NCBI GenBank assembly: GCA_002505355.1
Contig: DAUW01000128.1
Location: forward strand, 1 to 34,749
Direction of reading: 5' to 3'
Origin: Euryarchaeota archaeon UBA229
GTDB lineage: Archaea > Thermoplasmatota > Poseidoniia > Poseidoniales > Poseidoniaceae
DNA length: 34,749 nucleotides
Made by a program: the position numbers and the translations under genes. The notes beneath the pieces are model-generated. The model had not been told where the DNA came from, did not search any database, and saw only the letters and a program-made list of their open reading frames with translations. Shown one piece after another: positions 24,347 through 32,656 of the stretch. Position 1 is the first letter of the stretch. Each line of letters starts with the position of its first letter.

Positions 24347-25000
24347 ATGCGGCGATTCGCGATTATCGGCCATCGTGCTATGTCATCTGGAAAATTACCC
24401 TTGAATGATTTAGCTAGCGGCGCCGGTCGGATGGATGTCATGGTCAGAGCATTGATGGCAGCACTGATGACCAGCCACGGATTTAGAAAAGACACTGAAA
24501 TAATCTTGCATTTATGTGGTGGGCCTGGACCAAAAAGACGATTGAAGATTGTCGGTGCTGAGGTTCAAGGAATACATGCTGAGGAGCGATCAGTCGCCGG
24601 TCAGATAGCGAAGGTCATCCGTGAACCGTTACCTCCTATCGGCATATGGGTCGAACGTTCTCCGGGAATATATGACAGTGGCGGTGACATCGATAATACC
24701 ATATTAGAATGGAATGATGTGAACATAATTGCTTTGGATGCTGATGCTCAACGACTGTGGCAGTCAGATAGCATAATTCCAATCAACAGCCAGCCAAGCT
24801 CAAACAGCAGCAAGACTGAGGATGGAACTCTAAGTAATGAGTTAGATATCGGATTTATCCTTAGCGATGACCAGAAATTAGACATTCCATTAGACAAGAG
24901 AATTAGTCAGCGTTCGCTCGGCAACCAATGGTTGCAGGGACACATGGCTATAGGGATATGTCACTTCTTGATAGATGAAGGTGTGTCGCTAAACATTTAG
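24347..25000 (+). CDS. trmY: tRNA (pseudouridine-54 N1)-methyltransferase TrmY
   Basis: SPOUT methyltransferase making N1-methylpseudouridine at tRNA position 54 in Archaea. The N-terminal MRRFAIIGHRAMSSGKLPLN and LASGAGRMDVMVRAL (about 22-36) are close to the TrmY pattern, followed by IHAEERSVAGQIAKV (about 84-98) and a C-terminal segment LQGHMAIGICHFLID. The 217 residues are about 20 longer than usual because of a low-complexity insert, SQPSSNSSKTEDG, around residue 155. ATG 24347 fits the family start; the frame is open to a TTG at 24323 inside coaBC. It lies four bases after coaBC. The 3' end overlaps convergent surE by 12 bases. Confidence 0.92.
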   Translation: MRRFAIIGHRAMSSGKLPLNDLASGAGRMDVMVRALMAALMTSHGFRKDTEIILHLCGGPGPKRRLKIVGAEVQGIHAEERSVAGQIAKVIREPLPPIGIWVERSPGIYDSGGDIDNTILEWNDVNIIALDADAQRLWQSDSIIPINSQPSSNSSKTEDGTLSNELDIGFILSDDQKLDIPLDKRISQRSLGNQWLQGHMAIGICHFLIDEGVSLNI

Positions 25001-25975
25001 CCAAATCGGATAGTTACTCTCTCCCGACTCTAAGCACCAAGTTAGCAAGCGGTCATCAATCGCCAGTGGGTGAGTCTGCGGCCAGGTTGGCAGGCATGAA
25101 ATGCTGGATTCGCCAATCATTACCGTATCGCAATCGCTTTTTTCGACTGGAGTATGGTCGATACTAGCGGCACCAATAGTAAACGTTGCAGCTGACTCAG
25201 CACCAACACCTTCGCTAAATGATATCGCATCTCTATACCAGCGCATTCCAAGTCTAGTAGTCTGAAATCTACCATTCCAATCTGGTGGTGTGTTAATATT
25301 GAGCATCAGTTCGCCATGTTTGAACGCTGTCCTTAGGGCATCAATTGGGTCGTCCTGCCAAGCAGGTGCTTCCTCAATCGTGGGCCATCGAGTAATATGG
25401 GACCGAGCGAGGTTGACGGTTGGTCTTCTGATATTCTCTGGTTCTAGGGGTAACACTGCAAGTGCTCTCTCGATTACCTCGACTGTAGCATTGACTGCGT
25501 TCTCCATACCAACCTCATCAAACGAAGTAAGCGAAGATGCAATCGCTGGCATGCCATACAAACCAGCCTCTCGGGCAGCACCCATGGTTCCACTGTGGTA
25601 CGAATCTTGAGACATATTGGGTCCCAGATTAACCCCAGACACTACCATCCTAGGAACGACATCGGGAAGTATCTGCTGAAGTCCTTTGTCTAGCGCCACA
25701 ATCATTGTATCACATGGCGTTCCATCTAATTCGATGAGATGTAGGTTAGCATCATTAACTGCCCACTGTGACTTGAGATCGTTACGAAATCGCCAGTTTA
25801 GCGGAGTCATCAAATTTATTCGCATTCCGGTTGCTGATTGATTGTTACTAGGGGCGAATACTACGACTTTGTGCCCGCGTTGGTTTAACGCTTCAACAAG
25901 CAGTCGCATACCTATGGCTTGTATCCCATCATCGTTAGTAAGTAATAACCAACCTAGGTTTCTATCATCATCCAT
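24989..25975 (-). CDS. surE: 5'/3'-nucleotidase SurE
   Basis: Metal-dependent phosphatase releasing phosphate from nucleoside monophosphates. The 328-residue protein has LLTNDDG (11-17, metal-binding Asp15 and Asp16), APSNNQSATG (41-50) and SGVNLGPNMS followed by HSGTMGAAREA. SurE is usually about 250 residues; here the C-terminal half is longer and divergent. ATG 25975 follows GAGG about seven bases upstream on the minus strand. It is the last gene of the transporter cluster, 15 bases after the EamA gene; nucleotide salvage fits uptake of organic phosphate or nucleosides. The 3' end overlaps trmY. Confidence 0.93.
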   Translation of the reverse strand: MDDDRNLGWLLLTNDDGIQAIGMRLLVEALNQRGHKVVVFAPSNNQSATGMRINLMTPLNWRFRNDLKSQWAVNDANLHLIELDGTPCDTMIVALDKGLQQILPDVVPRMVVSGVNLGPNMSQDSYHSGTMGAAREAGLYGMPAIASSLTSFDEVGMENAVNATVEVIERALAVLPLEPENIRRPTVNLARSHITRWPTIEEAPAWQDDPIDALRTAFKHGELMLNINTPPDWNGRFQTTRLGMRWYRDAISFSEGVGAESAATFTIGAASIDHTPVEKSDCDTVMIGESSISCLPTWPQTHPLAIDDRLLTWCLESGESNYPIWLNV

Positions 25976-25990
25976 AACGCTTCCTCATCG

Positions 25991-26971
25991 CTAGTGGGAA
26001 ACTTCACTCGTTTCATTGTTCGTATATTCCTCAGAACTACTAACAACGACCAAAATGATGCCGATAATTAGGATTGGCCCACCTAACCAAGTCCAAAATC
26101 CCGGTAAACCAGTATCAAATAAGACGTGACCTATGATTGACCCAATGATTGGTTCGAGCGTTACACTTGTCGAAACAACTAACGGTGGCATGTACCTCAA
26201 GCATGTGTTGATTCCGGTATGTCCAAGTAGCCCGGCAATAAGTGCCAAGGCCAAGAACCAACCAAAATAAGAAATTTTTAACCAACCGAATACCCCAAAC
26301 TCGTCAAAATTTGATTCTAATATGTAAGAGGCGGGAATTAATAGAATGGCACCAATCAACGTTACCGGAAATGCATAAAGAAATATCGGCATCCATTTTC
26401 TCAAAATGCGCCCACTAACGATGTAACCAACTACGAAAACTGCACCAAGGAAGGCCAGAAAATCTCCCCAAATAGTGACCGTTCTGTCTCCCTGCTGATC
26501 ACCATAATCTACCAGAGCTAAGGCTGCTCCAGTAAAGCCAACGCACGCACCGATTATCTCTAATTTCGAAGGACTGCGATAATTCTTCACGAGTTTGGCT
26601 ACTAAACCCATTCCAACTACAATGATTAGTGGATGTGCCGTTACAAACAACAGAGAATGGGTGAGCGATGTTTGATCGAGACTTGCCACCCATGCTCCAA
26701 AATGGAGAGCAAGGAAAATACCACCTCCAAGCAGCCATAGCAGAGTGTGCTTTTCAGTGAACTTATTTTTTATTTCAGGTCCGTTACTGAACCATTGAAC
26801 AATCGCCATAGGGGCTAGAACTAACGCCGTAAGTTGCAGGCGCCATGAAGCGCGCAGTAATGGCGGGACGTCATCCACCTGCTGAAATATAGCACCAGCA
26901 CTTGAAACACCAAATACGGCTCCAACTAACAATAACCACACCCAATTAGGGGTGTTGCGGATTGTGCTCAT
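25991..26971 (-). CDS. EamA/DMT-family transporter
   Basis: Inner-membrane carrier of the drug/metabolite transporter superfamily; substrates in the family are small metabolites. The 326-residue protein has about ten hydrophobic helices in two repeats, with WLLLVGAVFGVSSAGAIF at the start, SLLFVTAHPLIIVVGMG and, in the second repeat, VVSTSVTLEPIIGSIIGHVL, which is the typical EamA signature near the end of each half. The frame is open 28 codons upstream into the OPT gene; ATG 26971 lies 12 bases after the OPT stop, has GTGAG just upstream and begins MSTIRNTPNWVW, so it is preferred. Substrate unknown. Confidence 0.88.
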   Translation of the reverse strand: MSTIRNTPNWVWLLLVGAVFGVSSAGAIFQQVDDVPPLLRASWRLQLTALVLAPMAIVQWFSNGPEIKNKFTEKHTLLWLLGGGIFLALHFGAWVASLDQTSLTHSLLFVTAHPLIIVVGMGLVAKLVKNYRSPSKLEIIGACVGFTGAALALVDYGDQQGDRTVTIWGDFLAFLGAVFVVGYIVSGRILRKWMPIFLYAFPVTLIGAILLIPASYILESNFDEFGVFGWLKISYFGWFLALALIAGLLGHTGINTCLRYMPPLVVSTSVTLEPIIGSIIGHVLFDTGLPGFWTWLGGPILIIGIILVVVSSSEEYTNNETSEVSH

Positions 26972-26982
26972 TATGCTCACAC

Positions 26983-29313
26983 TCAGCTTATCTCTGCATC
27001 TAGTATGGCATCCTCTGGCCCCGAACCAATAACTCCAGCACGCTTGAATAACCAATAAATCAAGGCGCCTATCGATACATTGAGTAGAATAAACCCGAGC
27101 AGTCTACCGATATACCACGAGGTGGCAAATGGGTCAGGAACTAACGTATCGAGGAATGACAGTATGCTTGATTCCGTACCAAAGAACGCTTCACCAGTTA
27201 GTAATCCAGCAGCAACCATGAAAGTGCTCAGTAGTATCAGTGCTCGTTGTTTTTCTGCCTCATTGGAGCCATGTTCTTCCTTGATTTTATCTATTCGCGG
27301 CTTCAATTTGGTGTCTTCCCATCGATCTCTTGCATAACCGCCAATCAGCATTGGTAGCGTATATGGTACGGTTAGGTACATACCAAGGCCAAACGAGGTC
27401 CCCATGCCAGTAGCCCATTCGACAAACATTCCCAGCAAAAAGCCCAAAAATAGGAGCCACAAGTCACCCTCTTTCTCGGCGAATATTACCGAAAAAGTTG
27501 CAAACGCGTTAGCTTGCGGGGCGAGTAATTCAATGGTTCCATCGGCCAGTTGCACAGAGAGAAAAATCGCTACTCCAGCACCGATTATCGCTCCAGGCAC
27601 AACACCCATGATGTTACCTTTGGAGATATGATATGGTCGGTTTCCGATGTACAAGCTGTTTTTGTAATCACCTATTACGGTTCCAGACATAGATATCGCA
27701 GAGCCAAATACAGTGGTACCAACCAATCCTAACAAGATAGCATCTTGGGTATCTAGATTTAGGAGATTTTGTGCATTTAGGAACACTCCTAAGAGCATTA
27801 ACAGAACGATAAAGGAAGTACCTGAAACCGGCTCTATTCCAGTTTCACCCATTACTCTTACTGCTATGGCTCCCAATAGGAAAGTTGTCATGATGAGAAC
27901 CGTAGCGAAGATAAGCGAAGCAAGTATTGAAAATCCGCCCAGTGTGAAAATGACAATCATTGAGAAGAAAGTCAAAACCATAAAAATTGGTATATGTTTT
28001 AACGGCCATTCATACCATCCCTTACCTTCCATATACTCTTGACTGCCCTCACCTTTCAAAGCGCCGCCGATATCACTGAATATGTTAAGGAAGGTTTTGT
28101 ACATCTTAGCAAGTCCAAACATACCGCCGCCAACGATTGCTCCGATAGCAATGGTCCTTACCGCTTTGCTGAACGCTAACATTTGCAGCGGCGCGCCAGA
28201 TTCTCCAGCGTATTGTTGAATGGGGATATTTGATTGAGAAATCGCGTCGTAAATTGGGAAGTTGAACCAAACGACTAGTGGAACCAAGAAGAACCAACCG
28301 ACAATGGTACCGAGGTTGACTAAGAATGCCACTCTGGTTTTCATAAACCAACCAATAGCAAACATCGATGGTGTTAGGTAGACTCCAATGTATGTGTAAG
28401 CAAAGGGATTCCACGCAGTATCAGGACTCCATTGCGTATAATTCAGCGAAACACCGCCATCTGTACCTGATGGTTGGTGAATCGTTCCTTTGGAGTAAAT
28501 AGTTGCTAAGCCTAGATCGCCCACACTAGCAGTTTGGGCAATCCAGTCAAACAGTGCGAGTTTCTTATCACCAAGCCAAATGAGGGGATATTCTACCAAA
28601 AACAGACCAACCATGGTCAGGCCAGTCCACACACCGATTGTCTTCAATGACTCGCGAGCGTGTTCAACTGCACCGGTGTTCACGTCAGAGGCAATATCAA
28701 GCATCTTCAGAGTGGCTTCAAACCCGGGTAATGGTAACGGATCTTCGACCAGCCAAACCCGACGAAATATGATGAAGTACATTACTCCTAAAAACCCTGC
28801 AAACATGCTTGCAACGATACCAATGAATGCCAGATTAGTTGCGTCCCCCGGCGCCAGTTCGATCAGCGGACCGCTGGCTAATTCATAACGAGCATCACTC
28901 GCAAGGAGAAAAATTGCTGGGAAAGTGAAGATGAATCCGGTAGAAGCGTGAGTAGCACCAGTGGTTGCAGAGGTTGCGATGTTAACCTCAGAAGGTGACC
29001 ACTTTAGTGCCATTCCGAGCAAATAAGCAATGTACCATGCAGCAGATATCGCTAAACCTAATTTTAGACCAATGTAGGCCGTTACTCCCGAAAATACCGC
29101 CCCAATTGCGATTCCGTAAAGCACCTTTGGAGTGCTCCAGTGAGATACTTCAAAAGATTCTTCAAGATTCTTTTCCTCTAAATATTGTTCCAGTACACCG
29201 GTGTTTAGATTGTTGTACATCTCATCGTCTAACCAGGTTAGTTTGCCCTCTTCGATGGCTTTGAGACCCTCCGGGGTAACTGGCTGTCGATATGCAGACT
29301 TCTGTACGCCCAC
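26983..29313 (-). CDS. OPT-family oligopeptide transporter
   Basis: Large integral membrane transporter of the OPT superfamily, whose members import small peptides or metal chelates. The 776-residue protein has a cytosolic N-terminal ~60 residues, then many hydrophobic segments; the first, VLYGIAIGAVFSGVTAYIGL, with the following KLGLAISAAW and SATTGATHASTGFIF, is characteristic, as is MGETGIEPVSGTSF in the second half. The start is GTG 29313 with GGGGGAG (29321-29327) six bases upstream on the minus strand. An inverted repeat lies just beyond (29329-29344). First gene after a 91-base gap; EamA and surE follow. Peptide uptake fits a heterotroph. Confidence 0.92.
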   Translation of the reverse strand: MGVQKSAYRQPVTPEGLKAIEEGKLTWLDDEMYNNLNTGVLEQYLEEKNLEESFEVSHWSTPKVLYGIAIGAVFSGVTAYIGLKLGLAISAAWYIAYLLGMALKWSPSEVNIATSATTGATHASTGFIFTFPAIFLLASDARYELASGPLIELAPGDATNLAFIGIVASMFAGFLGVMYFIIFRRVWLVEDPLPLPGFEATLKMLDIASDVNTGAVEHARESLKTIGVWTGLTMVGLFLVEYPLIWLGDKKLALFDWIAQTASVGDLGLATIYSKGTIHQPSGTDGGVSLNYTQWSPDTAWNPFAYTYIGVYLTPSMFAIGWFMKTRVAFLVNLGTIVGWFFLVPLVVWFNFPIYDAISQSNIPIQQYAGESGAPLQMLAFSKAVRTIAIGAIVGGGMFGLAKMYKTFLNIFSDIGGALKGEGSQEYMEGKGWYEWPLKHIPIFMVLTFFSMIVIFTLGGFSILASLIFATVLIMTTFLLGAIAVRVMGETGIEPVSGTSFIVLLMLLGVFLNAQNLLNLDTQDAILLGLVGTTVFGSAISMSGTVIGDYKNSLYIGNRPYHISKGNIMGVVPGAIIGAGVAIFLSVQLADGTIELLAPQANAFATFSVIFAEKEGDLWLLFLGFLLGMFVEWATGMGTSFGLGMYLTVPYTLPMLIGGYARDRWEDTKLKPRIDKIKEEHGSNEAEKQRALILLSTFMVAAGLLTGEAFFGTESSILSFLDTLVPDPFATSWYIGRLLGFILLNVSIGALIYWLFKRAGVIGSGPEDAILDAEIS

Positions 29314-29328
29314 TAATTACTCCCCCGG

Positions 29329-29344
29329 TTGTGCTCCCGCACAA
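29329..29344. promoter_or_regulatory. Inverted repeat upstream of the OPT gene
   Basis: TTGTGC-TCCC-GCACAA, a perfect 6-bp inverted repeat with 4-base spacer, sits right before the OPT ribosome binding site in the 91-base gap after the hexapeptide transferase gene. It could be an operator or a small RNA hairpin controlling OPT translation. A second inverted pair, GAGCGC (29353-29358) and GCGCTC (29377-29382), lies beyond it. Seen by eye only. Confidence 0.35.
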
Positions 29345-29404
29345 TTACTTGTGAGCGCGTCCACTTGAATACTATTGCGCTCGATGACTCAAGAAAGTGT
29401 GTTG

Positions 29405-30130
29405 TTAAACATCATTTCTTTGTGACGATTTCTTGATTTGTTTTACTGGTAAGCCTGCCCAAACTTCACCGGCTGGAATATTCTTCCATTTACCGACCAA
29501 TCCGTTGGTGGCAATCACTGCACCTTCACCAATCCGCACTCCCGGCTGGATAGTAGTCCCTGCACCGATTAGACAGCCTTTCTCAAGATGAACCCTAGCA
29601 AGCACTAGTTGGCCCTTTTCGACTAAGTGTCCATTAATTACCGACCGGCCACCAATCACTACATTATCGCCAATAGTAACAGCTGATGGGTCGTTGAGAT
29701 TGATTGTGTTTATCTGCACTTTTTTGCCAATTTTTGCCCCGGCAAGACGGTAGTATGCATTGCATATCGGTGATGGAATCGTATGCACTAAAACAGGGTG
29801 AGTACACCTGTGTAGGTGAGCACATATTGCCCATCTTACTGTGTTCCATGATTCCAAGTTATCGACAATCTTGTCTTCTGGAATCCTCACGTGAATTACT
29901 CTTTGTGACATTCCTGAAAAAAATAGGAGAGACAGGATGTAAACCATAAAACAAACACCAATAGTTAAGCCATAAACAACGTAATTCAACCCTTGTGAAT
30001 CTGTTAGTGCCAGGTCAGTTATCAAGTCAAATACGGCAAGCGCTGGGGCAACCGGCAAGCCCCAGAGCACTATAGTGTAAACTAGTAATATGCCAGAGCC
30101 AACTGTCTGTACTAAAGCAAAATTTTTCAC
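29405..30130 (-). CDS. Membrane-anchored left-handed beta-helix (hexapeptide) acyltransferase
   Basis: The 241-residue protein has two transmembrane helices (about 8-32 and 48-72) and a C-terminal left-handed beta-helix built from hexapeptide repeats (about 130-225: AKIGKKVQI, VTIGDNVVIGGRSVI, CLIGAGTTIQPGVRIGEGAVI). Such domains transfer acetyl or other acyl groups to sugars or small molecules; a capping piece, IPAGEVWAGLPVKQI, ends the fold as in sugar O-acetyltransferases. The acceptor cannot be told. Start is GTG 30130, supported by GAGGTGA (about 30136-30142) on the minus strand, and the gene follows the MFS gene by 15 bases, so it is likely co-transcribed with it. Confidence 0.85.
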   Translation of the reverse strand: MKNFALVQTVGSGILLVYTIVLWGLPVAPALAVFDLITDLALTDSQGLNYVVYGLTIGVCFMVYILSLLFFSGMSQRVIHVRIPEDKIVDNLESWNTVRWAICAHLHRCTHPVLVHTIPSPICNAYYRLAGAKIGKKVQINTINLNDPSAVTIGDNVVIGGRSVINGHLVEKGQLVLARVHLEKGCLIGAGTTIQPGVRIGEGAVIATNGLVGKWKNIPAGEVWAGLPVKQIKKSSQRNDV

Positions 30131-30145
30131 TACGTCACCTCGTAA

Positions 30146-32119
30146 TTAGTCTTCAGAACTCAAAAATTGTGCATCATAGTCATCTGCCATTTTCATGCCC
30201 TTCTCAAGGTCTACCTTGGCACACAAGTATGAACCAGTAATTATCACAACCACTATTGTCATAATCGCCATTCGATCGTCAAAGTATCCAGCTGCAGCTG
30301 CATAGAGGAACGGGCCAACCATTGCCGCTGCCTTGCCAATAAAACCAAAGAATCCGAAGAATTCTGTCGTTCTACTCTTTGGAATTAGCATTGTGAACAT
30401 TGACCTAGCTTGAGCACCTGCCGCACCCATTACACAACCAACAAAGAATCCGAGTATAATCCATTGAAGCGAAACGGTGATTCCTAGTGGCGCCCAAACC
30501 TTGTCTCTCATGGTTTCTGGCCACCAGTCCATGTAACCGCCCTGGTCAAGCATAGTAGGATGTCTCTCACCAACTTCTGCACTACCATCCAACGGCCCGC
30601 CTTCAAAGTGTATGGAGAATCTATGGTCAGAAGCATTATCAAATGCAGCAACCATCAACGCTGCTTCTGAACTAGTTAGTTTGTAGGTTTCTTTATCCTC
30701 TTCTGCAACGTCTTCACTAAACATCGATGCCCCTGCCATCACGACTCCAGATAGTAACAGAATCAGAACTAGTCCAACCCAACCCATGCCTTTTCGCATG
30801 ATGGTAATCATTGCCACACCGACACCAAGAGTAGCAACTCCGATAACCAGTATGGCGCCAAATCCATCGACCCATTTGAAGCCTCCAGCGGCTGCTTCTT
30901 CATCGGTTTCAAATGACATCCATGTTCCAAACGCGTCGCGGAACTCAGCATCGCCTGAGCTATCCGCCGACACCCATCCATCAACACCGCGGTCATACAG
31001 TGTTGTCAAAGTATACTCGTCGGTCTCTGAATCATAGTCATACTGGAAATCGTAACGCTCATGATCATCCTCTAATTCTAGTGGTGCAAAACCAACTGCT
31101 GCAACCGCAACTAAACAATAGATAGCTAGAGCAAGCATCAAAGCAAATTTAGTTCCAGACCTATCAGCAATCTTACCAAATACAATACTCATAGGCACTG
31201 CAACGAAGTTTACCGTCAATAGCAGTGCGATATTCATTGTTGGGTTTATTCTTAATACGGATTCACCGAAAGCCGAAGCCATACCGTTGATGGTATTTAC
31301 GCCATCATAAAATAGCAAGTAGGCGATAATGAAGAGGAATAATACTGGGAACTCAACACGTATTTGCTTGAGTGTTTTCCACACCTCTACATAGGCAAAT
31401 TTGGTCGAGCCCCAAACACCTTTGTATTCTATTTCATCTAACACCGGAGGTTCTGGTGTCTTGAAGAACATCAGCGCTCCAAAGCCCCACCACCAAAGTG
31501 CTGAGGTTGAAAATATAACTGCTAACTGGAAGTTAGTGTCCCAGGGCGTGGCAAGTAAAACCACTAAGTGGAATAATAGGATAATTGAGCCGCCCAAAAA
31601 ACCGTAGGCATAACCCCAAGATGAGACATGATCCATTGCCTTCTTTGGTGCCAAATAAGGCATGAATGCATAATAAATTGTGTTACCACCAGAAAAACCA
31701 ATTGAGCCAATTACGAACATGAATGCGAGTACCATGTAACCTTGTGACCCGAAATATGGCGCCGCACCCATAGCGGCACAGAATATTATACCAACAACTG
31801 TGTACCAAAATAACAACTTTTTCTTGATTGGCATACGGTCAGCAATTACCCCAAGGGCGGGTGCCGTCACGGCAACAACTAGCATAGCTAGTCCGTATAT
31901 TAAAGCGAAGAAACCAGCACCGCCTTGAGTCCCAGTTGCCTTGTTGTACAGATTTGCCATCAATGCTGGAACGATAACAGTCATGACAGTCAATGCATAT
32001 GCTTGGTTACCCCAATCATACCAATACCATCCCTTTAGTGCGGTTTTTTCATCGTCACTCATTGCCTCTATCAAATCCTTGGCAGAACTATCTGCGTTAG
32101 CAACTGCTCCCTCAGCCAT
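30146..32119 (-). CDS. UMF1-type MFS transporter with two large acidic loops
   Basis: Major facilitator transporter of the UMF1/Atg22-like branch: WYWYDWGNQAYA (about 31-42) is its signature, and the DRMPIKKK loop (about 95-102) is MFS-like. The 657-residue chain is far longer than the usual ~430, because two hydrophilic, Asp/Glu-rich inserts (about 348-417 and 468-542) interrupt the second half, separated by two membrane helices. I predict them to be outside the cell. The TTG at 32128 is less likely than ATG 32119, which has no ribosome binding site but a TATA-like box at 32141-32150 at leaderless distance. Heads the MFS-transferase pair. Substrate unknown; bacterial relatives are uncharacterised permeases. 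Confidence 0.88.
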   Translation of the reverse strand: MAEGAVANADSSAKDLIEAMSDDEKTALKGWYWYDWGNQAYALTVMTVIVPALMANLYNKATGTQGGAGFFALIYGLAMLVVAVTAPALGVIADRMPIKKKLLFWYTVVGIIFCAAMGAAPYFGSQGYMVLAFMFVIGSIGFSGGNTIYYAFMPYLAPKKAMDHVSSWGYAYGFLGGSIILLFHLVVLLATPWDTNFQLAVIFSTSALWWWGFGALMFFKTPEPPVLDEIEYKGVWGSTKFAYVEVWKTLKQIRVEFPVLFLFIIAYLLFYDGVNTINGMASAFGESVLRINPTMNIALLLTVNFVAVPMSIVFGKIADRSGTKFALMLALAIYCLVAVAAVGFAPLELEDDHERYDFQYDYDSETDEYTLTTLYDRGVDGWVSADSSGDAEFRDAFGTWMSFETDEEAAAGGFKWVDGFGAILVIGVATLGVGVAMITIMRKGMGWVGLVLILLLSGVVMAGASMFSEDVAEEDKETYKLTSSEAALMVAAFDNASDHRFSIHFEGGPLDGSAEVGERHPTMLDQGGYMDWWPETMRDKVWAPLGITVSLQWIILGFFVGCVMGAAGAQARSMFTMLIPKSRTTEFFGFFGFIGKAAAMVGPFLYAAAAGYFDDRMAIMTIVVVIITGSYLCAKVDLEKGMKMADDYDAQFLSSED

Positions 32120-32140
32120 AAACGCCAACGGCTAATCAAG

Positions 32141-32150
32141 GCTTATGAAT
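32141..32150 (-). promoter_or_regulatory. TATA-like box for the MFS gene
   Basis: On the minus strand ATTCATAAGC is centred about 27 bases before ATG 32119, the expected spacing for a transcript starting at the ATG. Together with the absent ribosome binding site this suggests a leaderless mRNA. Found by eye. Confidence 0.4.
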
Positions 32151-32203
32151 TAGTTACCTACAACAAACAGTCTAAGCGACATTTAAGTGGAGACACTGAT
32201 TTT

Positions 32204-32590
32204 TCAGTGGTCTCTGATGATTTTATATCTGCCCAAAGCTTCCATCCACATGATTTCCTTGCCAGCTTCAATTGTCATCTCCGGTTCCATTGGTAAAATC
32301 ATCATACTGTGATCTCGCATGTTCATTGCGTGAACTTCATCGCCATCGATGTGAGTAACCATGGCAGTGCCTTTTTCGATCATGGGGACCTGAATGTTAT
32401 CAGTTACAGTTCCAACATGGGATATTTTCTTAGCGGAAAAAAGCGATACTAACTCAAGCCGTGCCTTTGCCGAACCATGTTTCCCTGGCTTCGACTTAGA
32501 GATGCTTAAAATTTTGTAAGCCTCATCGTCAACAACACAAAATCGGCCTACTTTCAATGTTCTAATTTCCACTCTATCAGTTCCTACCAT
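32204..32590 (-). CDS. eif5A: Translation initiation factor aIF5A
   Basis: Archaeal IF5A, which promotes peptide-bond formation at stalled ribosomes. The 128-residue protein has the N-terminal SH3-like domain with the modification loop KPGKHGSAK (34-42); Lys37 is the site that would be converted to deoxyhypusine or hypusine. The C-terminal OB domain follows (about 72-128). Length is normal. ATG 32590 has GAGG (about ten bases upstream on the minus strand). It follows the SDR gene by 66 bases and is last in the minus-strand run. The deoxyhypusine synthase gene is not in the window. Confidence 0.96.
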   Translation of the reverse strand: MVGTDRVEIRTLKVGRFCVVDDEAYKILSISKSKPGKHGSAKARLELVSLFSAKKISHVGTVTDNIQVPMIEKGTAMVTHIDGDEVHAMNMRDHSMMILPMEPEMTIEAGKEIMWMEALGRYKIIRDH

Positions 32591-32656
32591 GGGTCTGCCT
32601 CATATTGCTGTTCTAGTGTTGGCTTATGACCATTCCCACTAGATTGACGCATTTGC

